DNA of 33,073 bases, from assembly GCF_010367455.1 (NCBI RefSeq), contig NZ_WRPR01000098.1, forward strand, positions 1 through 33,073. Direction: 5' to 3'. The stretch comes from Candidatus Laterigemmans baculatus (GTDB lineage Bacteria > Planctomycetota > Planctomycetia > Pirellulales > Pirellulaceae). Positions 14,157 through 22,055 of this stretch are shown here, in pieces; position 1 is the first letter of the stretch, and each line of letters begins with the position of its first letter. The notes beneath the pieces are model-generated. The model was not told where the DNA came from. It saw only the letters and a list, made by a program, of their open reading frames with translations, and searched no databases. The translations under genes were made by a program, and so were the position numbers.

Positions 14157-15122
14157 TCAGGCAATCGCGTCGGGGACTCTTCCCCGAGCGGTAGCTCGTG
14201 AGGACGGTTTGCCCGCCGGAGGCCGCTCGCGGCGATCTTCCAGGGGGCGACCCAGCAGCAGCTCGGCGAACGCCAGCGCCGCAGGTCCCAGTCGGCCTCC
14301 CCGACGCCAGGCGATGCCCAGCGGTCGGGTCAGATCCAAATCCACGCAGGGCAGCACGCACAGCGAACCGATCGCGGTCTCGCGGCGCACCGCAGCCTCC
14401 GGAATAATGCTGATCCCCTCGTTCGCCTGCACGGCGCGGATCAGCGAGTCAATATTGTCGAACTCCATCGACACCCGCGGCTTGACCCGCCGCTGGGATA
14501 AATGCCGGTCGATGCCGCGACGAATGACCAACCCGGTCTCGAACGCGATCATCGGCAGACCATTCAAATCGGCCAAACGGACTTCCCGCCGCGAAGCGAG
14601 CGGATGCCCGGGAGCACAGATGATCCGCATCGGTTCCCGCTGCCAAAGCACCGAGCGGACCGTGCGGGCTTCCTCTGGATAGCTGACCAACCCGAGATCG
14701 ACGTCCCCCCCCTCGACCAGCTCCACCACGCGGTTCGGCTTGGTGTACTCGACGGTGACTTCCATCTCGGGATACAGCCGCCGGAACTCGGCGGTCGCAT
14801 CGGGCAGGTAACTCAGCCCGATCGAGTAGATCGCAGCGATCGTCACCCGCCCGACCTGCTTGCTCCCCATCGCCCGGACCTCTTCCTCGACCGCCTGGTA
14901 GTCGTGGAGCATCTTCTGCGCTCCGGCCCGATACACTTGGCCGGCACGCGTCAACACCAGCGGACGGGTCGAACGATCGATCAACTGGACTCCCAAATGC
15001 TCCTCTAAATGCAACACCGCCTGGCTGGCCGCGCTCTGCGTCAGCCCCAGCGAGGACGCCGCCCGAGAAAAGCTGCCGAAATGGGCGACGGCACAGTAGA
15101 TCTGCAAAGTCCGGAGGTGCAA
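14157..15122 (-). CDS. LysR-type transcriptional regulator
   Basis: A 321-residue regulator with an N-terminal winged helix-turn-helix (MHLRTLQIYCAVAHFGSFSR, then AASSLGLTQSAASQAVLHLE, LIDRSTRPLVLTRAGQ) and a periplasmic-binding-protein-like effector domain from about residue 90 (VTIAAIYSIGLSYLP, DVDLGLVSYP, IICAPGHPLA, ANEGISIIPEAAV). The start is TTG 15122, giving a canonical LysR N-terminus; no upstream ATG or GTG in frame was seen. It ends 132 bp before gltB on the same strand. In Bacillus the LysR protein GltC controls gltAB from a divergent position, so a role in glutamate synthase control is plausible here, but the same-strand arrangement is different and the effector is unknown. The C-terminal tail is basic and proline-rich. 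Confidence 0.9.
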   Translation of the reverse strand: MHLRTLQIYCAVAHFGSFSRAASSLGLTQSAASQAVLHLEEHLGVQLIDRSTRPLVLTRAGQVYRAGAQKMLHDYQAVEEEVRAMGSKQVGRVTIAAIYSIGLSYLPDATAEFRRLYPEMEVTVEYTKPNRVVELVEGGDVDLGLVSYPEEARTVRSVLWQREPMRIICAPGHPLASRREVRLADLNGLPMIAFETGLVIRRGIDRHLSQRRVKPRVSMEFDNIDSLIRAVQANEGISIIPEAAVRRETAIGSLCVLPCVDLDLTRPLGIAWRRGGRLGPAALAFAELLLGRPLEDRRERPPAGKPSSRATARGRVPDAIA

Positions 15123-15489
15123 CGAAGTCGAGTCCCAGGGGGGCGAGGCGTCGAAAGAGCTATTAGCGGTTCTAATGAAGCGAGGCGGTGTTCAAACCGC
15201 CGTTGATGCAATCTAGAAACGCCGCCAGACCCGGTCAACAACTTCCAGCGGAAATTCTCTCCCGAGCCGCTCGAGCGGCAGCCCCACTCCGCCCCGGCGG
15301 CGAGCCGCAGGCCAGGTGGCAAGGGGGCTGTGGACCGCCTAAGCGTCCCTGCAGGGGGAACTGCGTTTCCGTAGCTCCCCCCCTCGCGGGAGCTGTTCCC
15401 CGCCGCGTCGCCAAGCTGGCCGCAGAGAAAGAAAATGGAGCGCCGCAGCCAGGCCCACTGGCAAACGGCACCGCCCAGAGCGGGAAGGA
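15123..15489. other. Intergenic stretch without a recognised gene
   Basis: These 367 bp separate the LysR gene from the small membrane-protein gene. Open frames here look like compositional shadows and lack ribosome-binding sites. No member of the repeat families seen elsewhere was recognised, and no clear promoter for the LysR gene could be picked out. Confidence 0.5.
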
Positions 15490-15786
15490 TCAGCCGGCTC
15501 GCCACCGCTGGGGAAGTGTAAAGGCATAGAGGACGACGATCGCTCCGCTGCTGAGCAACGTCCAGGGGAGCCACTCCGAGGGGGAGACCCGCTTGGTCAC
15601 GGTCGCGGGAGTGGCCGCCGGATCGACGAACTCCGCGGCCGACGACTCCGCTGCCGCGTACACGGTCGCGCTGTCGATGACTAAGCATTCGCCGCCCACG
15701 ATCAGCAGCATGATGCCTACGGCGAGAAAGAACGAACGCCACACGACAAGACGTCTCCGAAAGAGAAGGCGACGAAAAGGAAGCAT
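15490..15786 (-). CDS. Small two-helix membrane protein
   Basis: A 98-residue protein from ATG 15786. A basic N-terminus (LPFRRLLFRRRLVVWR) precedes helix 1 (SFFLAVGIMLLIVGGECLVI). A 45-residue extracytoplasmic or linker segment with many Ala and Glu follows, then helix 2 (LPWTLLSSGAIVVLYAFTL) and a short basic tail. The helix-linker-helix layout and CLVIDSATV resemble small conserved planctomycete membrane proteins of unknown function, but I cannot name a family. A longer frame opens at GTG 15828 inside the neighbouring palindromic repeat (MAADEE) and is rejected. The ATG is directly abutted by a GCTAGC-type half repeat (15787-15810), so its ribosome-binding region lies within repeat DNA. 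Confidence 0.75.
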   Translation of the reverse strand: MLPFRRLLFRRRLVVWRSFFLAVGIMLLIVGGECLVIDSATVYAAAESSAAEFVDPAATPATVTKRVSPSEWLPWTLLSSGAIVVLYAFTLPQRWRAG

Positions 15787-15816
15787 TGAGCCGTAGGCAC
15801 TAGCCTCGGATTCTTC

Positions 15817-15889
15817 ATCAGCCGCCACGCGCTAGCGTCCGGTTCTCACGAACTCCGCAGCAACCGGACGCTAGCGCGTGGCGGCTGAT
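15817..15889. repeat. Palindromic intergenic repeat, GCTAGC family, copy 3 (perfect arms)
   Basis: The left arm ATCAGCCGCCACGCGCTAGC, continuing GTCCGGTT, is the exact reverse complement of the right arm, which ends GCGTGGCGGCTGAT. With 28-bp perfect arms and a 17-bp loop it is the cleanest member of the family. Confidence 0.93.
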
Positions 15890-15902
15890 CTGACACGCAG
15901 TT

Positions 15903-15954
15903 TCACCCGCGGCTAGCGCCGTCGGCTCACCCGCGGCTAGCGCCGTCGGCTCAC
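15903..15954. repeat. Two 24-bp tandem units of the GCTAGC half element
   Basis: Two identical 24-bp copies begin TCACCCGCGGCTAGCGCCGT and end CGGC, followed by TCAC. Each unit contains its own inverted pair (CCGCGGCTAGC / GCGCCGTCGG, imperfect). The reverse complement starts TGAGCCGACGG and matches the element at the egtB stop codon. Confidence 0.9.
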
Positions 15955-16055
15955 GGTGTTCTTCGGCATCGGCTCGCCGGCTCCACGAGCCCGATCGGTG
16001 CGGCCGCTTCGCTTTTACTCGCCCGCCGCACTCTCAATCGTCTCGGCCCCTAAAA

Positions 16056-16084
16056 TTGAAACGCTCCTCCAGGTCGGCTATGCT
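16056..16084 (+). promoter_or_regulatory. Putative sigma-70 promoter for the Tat oxidoreductase
   Basis: TTGAAA (16056-16061) and TATGCT (16079-16084) are separated by 17 bp, 5 of 6 and 4 of 6 matches to the housekeeping consensus. They lie about 75 bp ahead of the ATG, which has a GAGGAGAG ribosome-binding site. Confidence 0.5.
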
Positions 16085-16157
16085 GGTCGAGCTTAAGATT
16101 CCCAGCACCGGGCGGAAGCTGCGCCCGCATTTCTGAACATTTGAGGAGAGACCCCGC

Positions 16158-17510
16158 ATGTCCAAGAGAACCGACCGTCGTTCATTCATCAAAACTGGTG
16201 CCGCTGTCGGGGCCGGTTTCTGGGCTGCCGGGGGCGTTGCTCCGCGGGAAAGCCGAGCGGCGAACGAAGAGATCCGCTTTGCCTGCATCGGAATCGGCGG
16301 GAAGGGCGAAAGCGATTCGACCGACGCGAGCCGTGCGGGCAAAGTCGTCGCGATGTGCGACATCGATGACGCTCGCCTCGACAAGAAGGCCCAGCGGCTG
16401 ACCGACGCGAAGCGGTACAACGACTTCCGCAAGATGCTCGAAGAGATGGAAGGGAGCATCGATGCGGTCACCGTCAGCACGCCCGACCACACGCACGCCG
16501 TCGCCGCCGCGATGGCGATGCAGATGGGCAAACACGCGTTCTGCCAAAAACCGCTGACGCGGACGATTTGGGAAGCGCGACGGTTGGGCGAGATCGCCCG
16601 CGAAAAGAACGTCGTTACCCAGATGGGCAACCAGGGAACGGCCGAGAGCGGCGTCCGCCAAGCCGCCGCGATGCTCAAAGGGGGCGCGGTCGGCGACATC
16701 AAGGAAGTCCACGTGTGGACCAACCGACCGGTCTGGCCGCAGGGCATCGGACAACCCGAAGGCCAAGAAGCTCCCGAAGGAATCCACTGGGAGGAGTGGA
16801 TCGGGCCGGCGGAAATGCGTCCCTACAGCCCCGCCTACCATCCCTTCAAGTGGCGTGGGTTCTGGGACTTCGGCACCGGCGCCCTCGGCGATATGGCTTG
16901 CCACACGATGAACATGGCCTACATGGGCTGTGATCTGCTCAACCCGACCAGCGTCCAAGCGATCACTTCGGGCCACAACAAGATCAGCTTCCCCGCTTGG
17001 TCCGAGATCGTCTTCGAATTCCCCGCCAACGATTGGCGCGGGCCGGTCAAGGTCGTGTGGTACGACGGCGGCAAACTGCCTAGCGCCGAAGCGCTCGAAG
17101 GTCGCAGCAAGAACCCCGACGGCAGCGAGAAGAAGCTCTCCAACAGCGGCTCGCTGATCATCGGCAGCGAAGGCAAACTCTTCTCGCCGAACGATTACGG
17201 CGCCGAGTTCGAGCTGATCGGCGGCAAGAAGGTCGATGCCGACTACACCCGCTCGCCGGGGCACTTCCGCGAATTCGCTCGCGCCATCCAGCAGGGCGAA
17301 CAAGCCGTCAGCAACTTCCCCGACTACGCCGGGCCGCTGACCGAAACCATCCTCCTCGGCAACCTGGCGGTCTGGGCCGCCGACCAGTCCGAGCAGATGG
17401 GCGAGAAGATCAACTGGGACGCCAAAAACCTCGAAGTCAAAGGTACCGACGAGTACGACTTCATGGTCAAGCCGAAGCTCCACAACGGCTACGACTCGAT
17501 CCTCTCGTAA
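16158..17510 (+). CDS. Tat-exported Gfo/Idh/MocA family oxidoreductase
   Basis: A 450-residue NAD(P)-dependent oxidoreductase of the glucose-fructose oxidoreductase/inositol dehydrogenase family. The N-terminus has a twin-arginine signal (TDRRSFIK at residues 5-12, followed by a weakly hydrophobic segment ending near SRA|A). The Rossmann loop is GIGGKG (45-50), then VVAMCDID and VTVSTPDHTHA. The usual E-K-P signature appears as CQKPLTR, with Gln for Glu, which I have the impression is common in planctomycete members. The C-terminal substrate domain includes WDFGTGALGDMACHTMNMAY, in which D and H are the likely catalytic positions. Planctomycetes carry many paralogues, probably acting on sugar derivatives in the periplasm; the substrate here cannot be told. 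ATG 16158 with GAGGAGAG upstream is secure. The gene ends in a hairpin repeat and is likely monocistronic. Confidence 0.95.
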   Translation: MSKRTDRRSFIKTGAAVGAGFWAAGGVAPRESRAANEEIRFACIGIGGKGESDSTDASRAGKVVAMCDIDDARLDKKAQRLTDAKRYNDFRKMLEEMEGSIDAVTVSTPDHTHAVAAAMAMQMGKHAFCQKPLTRTIWEARRLGEIAREKNVVTQMGNQGTAESGVRQAAAMLKGGAVGDIKEVHVWTNRPVWPQGIGQPEGQEAPEGIHWEEWIGPAEMRPYSPAYHPFKWRGFWDFGTGALGDMACHTMNMAYMGCDLLNPTSVQAITSGHNKISFPAWSEIVFEFPANDWRGPVKVVWYDGGKLPSAEALEGRSKNPDGSEKKLSNSGSLIIGSEGKLFSPNDYGAEFELIGGKKVDADYTRSPGHFREFARAIQQGEQAVSNFPDYAGPLTETILLGNLAVWAADQSEQMGEKINWDAKNLEVKGTDEYDFMVKPKLHNGYDSILS

Positions 17511-17529
17511 TTCGAGCGGGTTCATGTAG

Positions 17530-17628
17530 CCCCCTCTCCCCCAAAAGGGAATCGCGGCTTTCGCTCGACCTTCACCCTCTGAGAATTTCGCGATTCTCGT
17601 TGGGGGAGAGGGTTGGGGTGAGGGGGCC
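17530..17628. repeat. CCCTCTCC/GGAGAGGG inverted repeat, copy 2
   Basis: Arms CCCCTCTCCCCCAAAAGGGA and TTGGGGGAGAGGGTTGGGG face each other around about 45 bp, with inner GGGAATCGCG / CGCGATTCTC pairing. It begins 20 bp after the oxidoreductase stop and may act as its transcript end. Confidence 0.8.
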
Positions 17629-17752
17629 TCAAAAAGCGGCCGGCGCGCCGGCCGCCGTCGAGCCGTTCGGTATAGGGTTCGTTCCCGAAATCGTTCTCGG
17701 GCTTCGGCTGGGTGGGGCGTTTTGACCGTATTAGCAAACCCCCTCACCCTAA

Positions 17753-17813
17753 CCCTCTCCCCCACGGCTTGGCTGCGGAACTTTCGTTCGCAGCCAAGCC
17801 GTGGGGGAGAGGG
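17753..17813. repeat. Perfect 25-bp stem, CCCTCTCC family, copy 3
   Basis: The left arm CCCTCTCCCCCACGGCTTGG, continuing CTGCG, is the exact reverse complement of the right arm over 25 bp, with an 11-bp loop (17778-17788). It lies 14 bp beyond the stop of the leftward 845-residue gene and between convergent genes. There is no U-tract, so intrinsic termination is unproven. Confidence 0.88.
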
Positions 17814-17827
17814 AACTAGAGAACCCC

Positions 17828-20365
17828 CTACCCGCTCACAAAAATCACCTGACTCGCTCCCCCCTCCTCTTCTCCGCCCTCTCTATCCTCCGGCCATTCG
17901 GTGCGTAGCTCGAGCTGCCACTGCACTTCGGCGGCGATCCTGGCCATCAGCACTTGCAAGTCTCCCAGCCGCTTGGACCAGTCTTCGAGCAGCACTTGTC
18001 GGTCTTCGAGCGTCTCGCGGCGGGCTCGCATCGCTGCCTTCGCTTCTCGGTCGTCGATCCGAGGATACTGTTGTTCGATGGTCCGCAGCAGCTGTTCGAT
18101 CTCGGTCCGCTGAGCATGCAGCCGGTCCTGTGCTTCACTGATTCCCGCTCGGCTCGCCGGTTGCCACGGTGAGAGCGGATCGACCGCGGCTGCCGTCTGG
18201 ACTTCCCACGCAATGCTGCGGCCGCCGCGAATTTCGAAGCGGACCCGTACCGCGACTGGAGAATCCTCGTGTGAGCGAATCTCCGCCAACCCTTGCACGC
18301 TCCGCTCCGCTTCCCCAGCAATCGGCTCGAGCCATTCGATCGCCAGCGGCTGACGGTCTTCGGCTGCAGGTGCCCCGGCTGCAGGTGCCTCGTCCGTGGA
18401 GACGCTCGCCCGATCAGCACTCTGCGGCATGGCGGCGACGAGCGTGAATCGGCTGCGGCGAGGGGCGGCGGCAGCCGGAAGCGACCACTCGCCGCTCTGT
18501 TGAGGCTGGTCGAAAACGATCCGCACCGCCTCGGCGGTTACCGGGCGTCGCAGGTAAATCATCCGCTGGCCGATCCGCAGCCGAGCGTTCCGCAGCTGCT
18601 CGGCCCTCGGCAAACCGGCCGCGTCCGCCGTCCATGCCCATCGCCACTGCGAGTCTCGCGTTTCCGAGGATCCGGCCGCGGACGTGCGGCGAATGACCGC
18701 CACCGTGTGAAGCGTCCCCTCGGCGTCCTCGCTGACCACTCGCCACTCGGCGGCTTCGGAAGTGGCGCCCCCAGGACCGGGAGCGTTGCTGTCCGTCGTC
18801 AGCCGCCACGTCGCGTCTCCATCGGGCGACTGCAGAACGGCCCCGGCCATCGCCGCCGGAGAGAGGTCGGCGAGTGCTGGAATTTCGACCGGCTCGATTC
18901 GCTCACGCGGCGGCAGGTCGAACGCCGGAGCGGACGGCTCGGAGGGGCTGCCCGCAGTCGACTCCGTCTCCGCGGGGACCGTCTCCGCGGGCCCTGATTC
19001 GGTGAGCGATTCGGTGAGCGATCTAGCGGGCTCTGTCTGCGTGGATTCTGTCTTGGTTGGTTCCGGCTTCGCGGGCTCGGCCAGCGGGCCGGCGGCCAAC
19101 AGCGATGCCGCTTCGTCGATTTCTCCCCCTGCTCCTCGGGCGCCCCCCGCTCCTCGGGCGTCCCCTGCTCCTCGGGCCTCTGGGCTCGCCGCAGCGTCTC
19201 GCGTGGTCAGCCGCAGGAGCGGTGGTTCGTCCGCCAGTTCGCCTTTCGGTTCGACTTTCGGTTCGTCCACTGGCGGCTGGGGATGCGCCTGCGAGACCGT
19301 TTCCCGCTGCTCCGCGTCCGACTCACCGCCGCTCGGCGCCGCCTCCCCTCCCCCGCTCCAAAACACCGCCAAGGCCACCAAGATCGCAGCGGCGGTCGCT
19401 CCGGCGAACCACAGCCGCGAAGCCTTGGGACCGCTTCTTCGGAGCCCGCCTTGGCTGCCCCTCGGCGTTTCCGCCACAGTCGTCTGCGGCTCGAGCATCG
19501 GCGGGAGGCCAGCGACTGCGGCGGCCCCTTCGGGCTGAGGCCCCCCCTCGCGCGGACGTGCGCCCTCGCGCTGAGGTGCGCCCTCGCGCTGAGGTGCGCC
19601 GTCTCCATCGGCGGCGGCGTTGCTGGAGGCGGTCGTCGAGGGTGGGAGCGGCGCGGCCGGCGAGAGGCTCTCGATCGCTTCGAGCAGAAAATCGAAACCG
19701 CCCAGATCGATCTCCTGCTGGCTGTGGAGCCACGGAGCGAGCGAGCCTCGGCGTTCGCATTCCGGTTCCGCTTGGCAGATCGAATCGGCGATCCGCAGCG
19801 GCAGATTGGCGAGGTGCAGCCGCGCCGTGCTGTCGACGCGGAGATCGTCGAGGCAGCCTTCGGCGAACGGCAACTCCGCGGCATCGAGCGTCGCCTCGAT
19901 TTGCTCCAACTGGTGGCACCAAGCGTCGACCAGCACGGGCGGGGGCCGCGAGCCGAGCCGCTCCATCAACTGCGGTAGCGGCTCACCCGGCGGTTGCCGG
20001 AATTCGATCGAGCGACTTGCCGCGGAGGCCGAGGCCGCGTCGGATTCAACCAGCAGGCCAAGCCCTGCGTGCCGATCGATCTGGCGGACCAGCTCGGCCA
20101 GCTCGGGCGTCTTGCACTCGATCCGGAGCGTGGGTCGGCTCCCATCGTCCGCGGCGGGCGATTCCTCGGCGGAAGTAGGTGGAACGATGTGCCACCTCGG
20201 CGGCGTCTCACCATGCTCCCTCGCTCCCGCCGCGGAGCGAATCGCGGGGGAATGGCTCGCGGGGGAATGGCTCGCGGGGGAATGGCTCGCGGGGGAGTGG
20301 CTCGGGGTGAGGGGCCAGGATTTCGCCTGATTCTCTCGCTGGTGGTTCAGTCGCTCGTTGCTCAT
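17828..20365 (-). CDS. Large single-pass membrane protein, unknown function
   Basis: An 845-residue protein that I do not recognise. The N-terminal part (about 1-312) contains a five-residue SHSPA repeat (15-bp DNA unit, four copies, near residues 22-41) and a possible folded region at about 60-200 with LRIECKTPELAELVRQIDRH. A low-complexity stretch (APQREG units) leads to one hydrophobic helix near 313-332 (LWFAGATAAAILVALAVFW). The C-terminal part is Pro/Glu/Thr-rich with ARGAGG repeats, then a beta-rich segment (WRLTTDSN, YLRRPVTAEAVRIVFDQP). It ends in a predicted coiled coil at about 755-825 (EQLLRTIEQQYPRIDD, ETLEDRQVLLEDW). ATG 20365 is preferred to TTG 20377. It lies just behind the intrinsic terminator of the upstream BBP7 gene, so it should have its own promoter, which I could not locate. 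Confidence 0.82.
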   Translation of the reverse strand: MSNERLNHQRENQAKSWPLTPSHSPASHSPASHSPASHSPAIRSAAGAREHGETPPRWHIVPPTSAEESPAADDGSRPTLRIECKTPELAELVRQIDRHAGLGLLVESDAASASAASRSIEFRQPPGEPLPQLMERLGSRPPPVLVDAWCHQLEQIEATLDAAELPFAEGCLDDLRVDSTARLHLANLPLRIADSICQAEPECERRGSLAPWLHSQQEIDLGGFDFLLEAIESLSPAAPLPPSTTASSNAAADGDGAPQREGAPQREGARPREGGPQPEGAAAVAGLPPMLEPQTTVAETPRGSQGGLRRSGPKASRLWFAGATAAAILVALAVFWSGGGEAAPSGGESDAEQRETVSQAHPQPPVDEPKVEPKGELADEPPLLRLTTRDAAASPEARGAGDARGAGGARGAGGEIDEAASLLAAGPLAEPAKPEPTKTESTQTEPARSLTESLTESGPAETVPAETESTAGSPSEPSAPAFDLPPRERIEPVEIPALADLSPAAMAGAVLQSPDGDATWRLTTDSNAPGPGGATSEAAEWRVVSEDAEGTLHTVAVIRRTSAAGSSETRDSQWRWAWTADAAGLPRAEQLRNARLRIGQRMIYLRRPVTAEAVRIVFDQPQQSGEWSLPAAAAPRRSRFTLVAAMPQSADRASVSTDEAPAAGAPAAEDRQPLAIEWLEPIAGEAERSVQGLAEIRSHEDSPVAVRVRFEIRGGRSIAWEVQTAAAVDPLSPWQPASRAGISEAQDRLHAQRTEIEQLLRTIEQQYPRIDDREAKAAMRARRETLEDRQVLLEDWSKRLGDLQVLMARIAAEVQWQLELRTEWPEDREGGEEEGGASQVIFVSG

Positions 20366-20375
20366 CGATGTTGCC

Positions 20376-20427
20376 AAAAGAAAAACGGCCGCTCGAGCTT
20401 CCGGGAGAGTTCGAACGGCCGCTTTTC
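20376..20427 (-). terminator. Intrinsic terminator for the BBP7 gene
   Basis: On the minus strand a 13-bp stem (CGGCCGTTCGAAC paired with GCTCGAGCGGCCG, one G-U and one mismatch) is followed directly by TTTTTCTTTT. It lies about 50 bp after the BBP7 stop codon and just ahead of the next gene. Confidence 0.75.
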
Positions 20428-20477
20428 GCGGGAATGTCAGTGATGGGTGTGAACCAAGTCGCTATCGATTGCCACCG

Positions 20478-22055
20478 CTACCAGAGGTACTCGACACCGA
20501 ACGAGACGCCCTGGACCGTGAACTCATCGTTGTTATTGACCGGGATCGATTCCGGAGTGGTCATCGGATTATTACCGACTGCCAAGATCAGCTCGGGTGA
20601 ATCGAGGGCCGTGGTTCCCAGGGCAACGTTGTCGACGTTGACCACGTAGTAGGAAGTCCGGAAGGACCACGAGTAGGCGAAGCGGTAGATCGCCGTGGCG
20701 TTGAACTCGGTCAGCCAGGCCGTTCCCGAGTCGGCGTCTCGGCTGGTGTAGCCGAGCGGGAAGGCGACGCCGCCGGGGCCGATCGAGTTCGACTCGAGGT
20801 TCGTCTCCAAGGTGCTGCGGTTGCCGAGGGCGGCACCCTTGAGCCCCATCCCGACGTTGATTCCCGGGTAAACGTTCCACCACAGGTCGCCACCGAGCTG
20901 GAAACCGGTCATCGCGTTTCGCGTCTTGAAGTTCCCCTGGAAGAACCGCAGGTCGTCGGCTTCGACCGTGTCGTTGTTCAGCCCTTCGGTGCGGTACAGC
21001 AAGTCTTCGTCGAAGTCGACGTAGCGGATACCGGCCAGCCACGAGCCTTGGAACCGCGAGTAGGGGCCCACCCAGCGGCGACGGTAGTTGACTTCGCCAC
21101 TGTGGAAGCGGCTTTCCAGACCGAGCCCTTGGAACAGCGAGCGGTCGGTGTCGTCGAACCCACCAACCGGCTCGGTCCCAAACTCGGAGATGTACGAGAA
21201 CAGGTTTCCGCCGGGATCGCTCACGCTGGCCGTGTCGCCGAACTCGTTCAGCCCCATGTAGGTGACTTCGACGTTCCCCCCCGCTCCGCAGATGAAGGCG
21301 GCCGAGAGCCGCATCCCGGCTTCCAGGTCGTCGTTCAGCACGTCGCCGGTGCTCAGCACGATCGGACCGGCCGGCCCGAGGCTGGTCACCGGGCGGCTAC
21401 CGCGGTCGGTGTCGAGCGAGAGCAGCAGCACTTCGGCCGAAATGTCATACCACCGCTGAGCCCCCAGACCTGCTTCGGTGTACGGCGCCAGGGCTGCGAG
21501 TGCCCCGAGCAGATGCCCGCGGCCGAACGACTGGCAGACTCCGCAGCCGCTTCCTTGGCAGAACAGGCAGAGGTGACGCAGTCCGCTGAGCCGACCCCCC
21601 GCACAGCCATGGCAGGGACCCATCACGGTCATTCCACAGCCGCCGCAATCCAAGCAGCTTCCCAGCCGCCCGAGCAGGCCGCCACGGCCGAGCCCCAGCG
21701 GACAACCGCCGCCGCCACAGCCGCCGCCGCACGACCCGTCACAGGGAACGCTCGCGGCGTATCCGGCCGGAGCCACGGGAGCGGGACCCGAGTAAGAGGG
21801 ATTCGGATAAGCGGGTCCCGCCTCATACATCGGCGTCGCTCCGTAGGGAGCTCCCGGCGGAATCGGTTGCCCCGCCGCGGCCGGATTGAGACCGGCGTAG
21901 CCCGCCGGGACGATGAACCCGCTCGCCTCGTAGTCCGGTTCGCCCGCTCCCGAGTTGCTCGGCGGGGCCGCCACCACGGCGGTGGATACCATCATGGCAC
22001 AGCAGGCCGCCACGTTGGGCAGGATTCGGCTGAGCGAAAGCTTCGTTCTCAACAT
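20478..22055 (-). CDS. BBP7-family outer-membrane beta-barrel protein
   Basis: A 525-residue protein from ATG 22055, with GGAGAC upstream and a signal peptide (LRTKLSLSRILPNVAACCAM, cleavage near residue 30). Residues 31-100 are Pro/Gly/Tyr-rich and flexible. Residues 105-174 hold 13 cysteines, many as CxxC (CLDCGGC, CHGC, CLFC, CGVC). From about residue 200 the chain shows alternating beta-strand character with RWYDISAEVLLLSLD at the start, MRLSAAFICG, a region equivalent to WLAGIRYVDFDEDL, FRTSYYVVNVDNVAL, and an aromatic C-terminal strand, SFGVEYLW, typical of outer-membrane barrels. This matches the putative beta-barrel porin 7 family, which is greatly expanded in planctomycetes. A frame extending to 22115 adds 20 residues before the signal and is rejected. 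Function (pore or surface structure) is not known. Confidence 0.9.
   Translation of the reverse strand: MLRTKLSLSRILPNVAACCAMMVSTAVVAAPPSNSGAGEPDYEASGFIVPAGYAGLNPAAAGQPIPPGAPYGATPMYEAGPAYPNPSYSGPAPVAPAGYAASVPCDGSCGGGCGGGGCPLGLGRGGLLGRLGSCLDCGGCGMTVMGPCHGCAGGRLSGLRHLCLFCQGSGCGVCQSFGRGHLLGALAALAPYTEAGLGAQRWYDISAEVLLLSLDTDRGSRPVTSLGPAGPIVLSTGDVLNDDLEAGMRLSAAFICGAGGNVEVTYMGLNEFGDTASVSDPGGNLFSYISEFGTEPVGGFDDTDRSLFQGLGLESRFHSGEVNYRRRWVGPYSRFQGSWLAGIRYVDFDEDLLYRTEGLNNDTVEADDLRFFQGNFKTRNAMTGFQLGGDLWWNVYPGINVGMGLKGAALGNRSTLETNLESNSIGPGGVAFPLGYTSRDADSGTAWLTEFNATAIYRFAYSWSFRTSYYVVNVDNVALGTTALDSPELILAVGNNPMTTPESIPVNNNDEFTVQGVSFGVEYLW

Noticed and set aside
16182-17765. A 527-codon minus-strand frame opposite the Tat oxidoreductase
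   Set aside because: It is antisense to a well-supported gene, and its start runs through a hairpin repeat.
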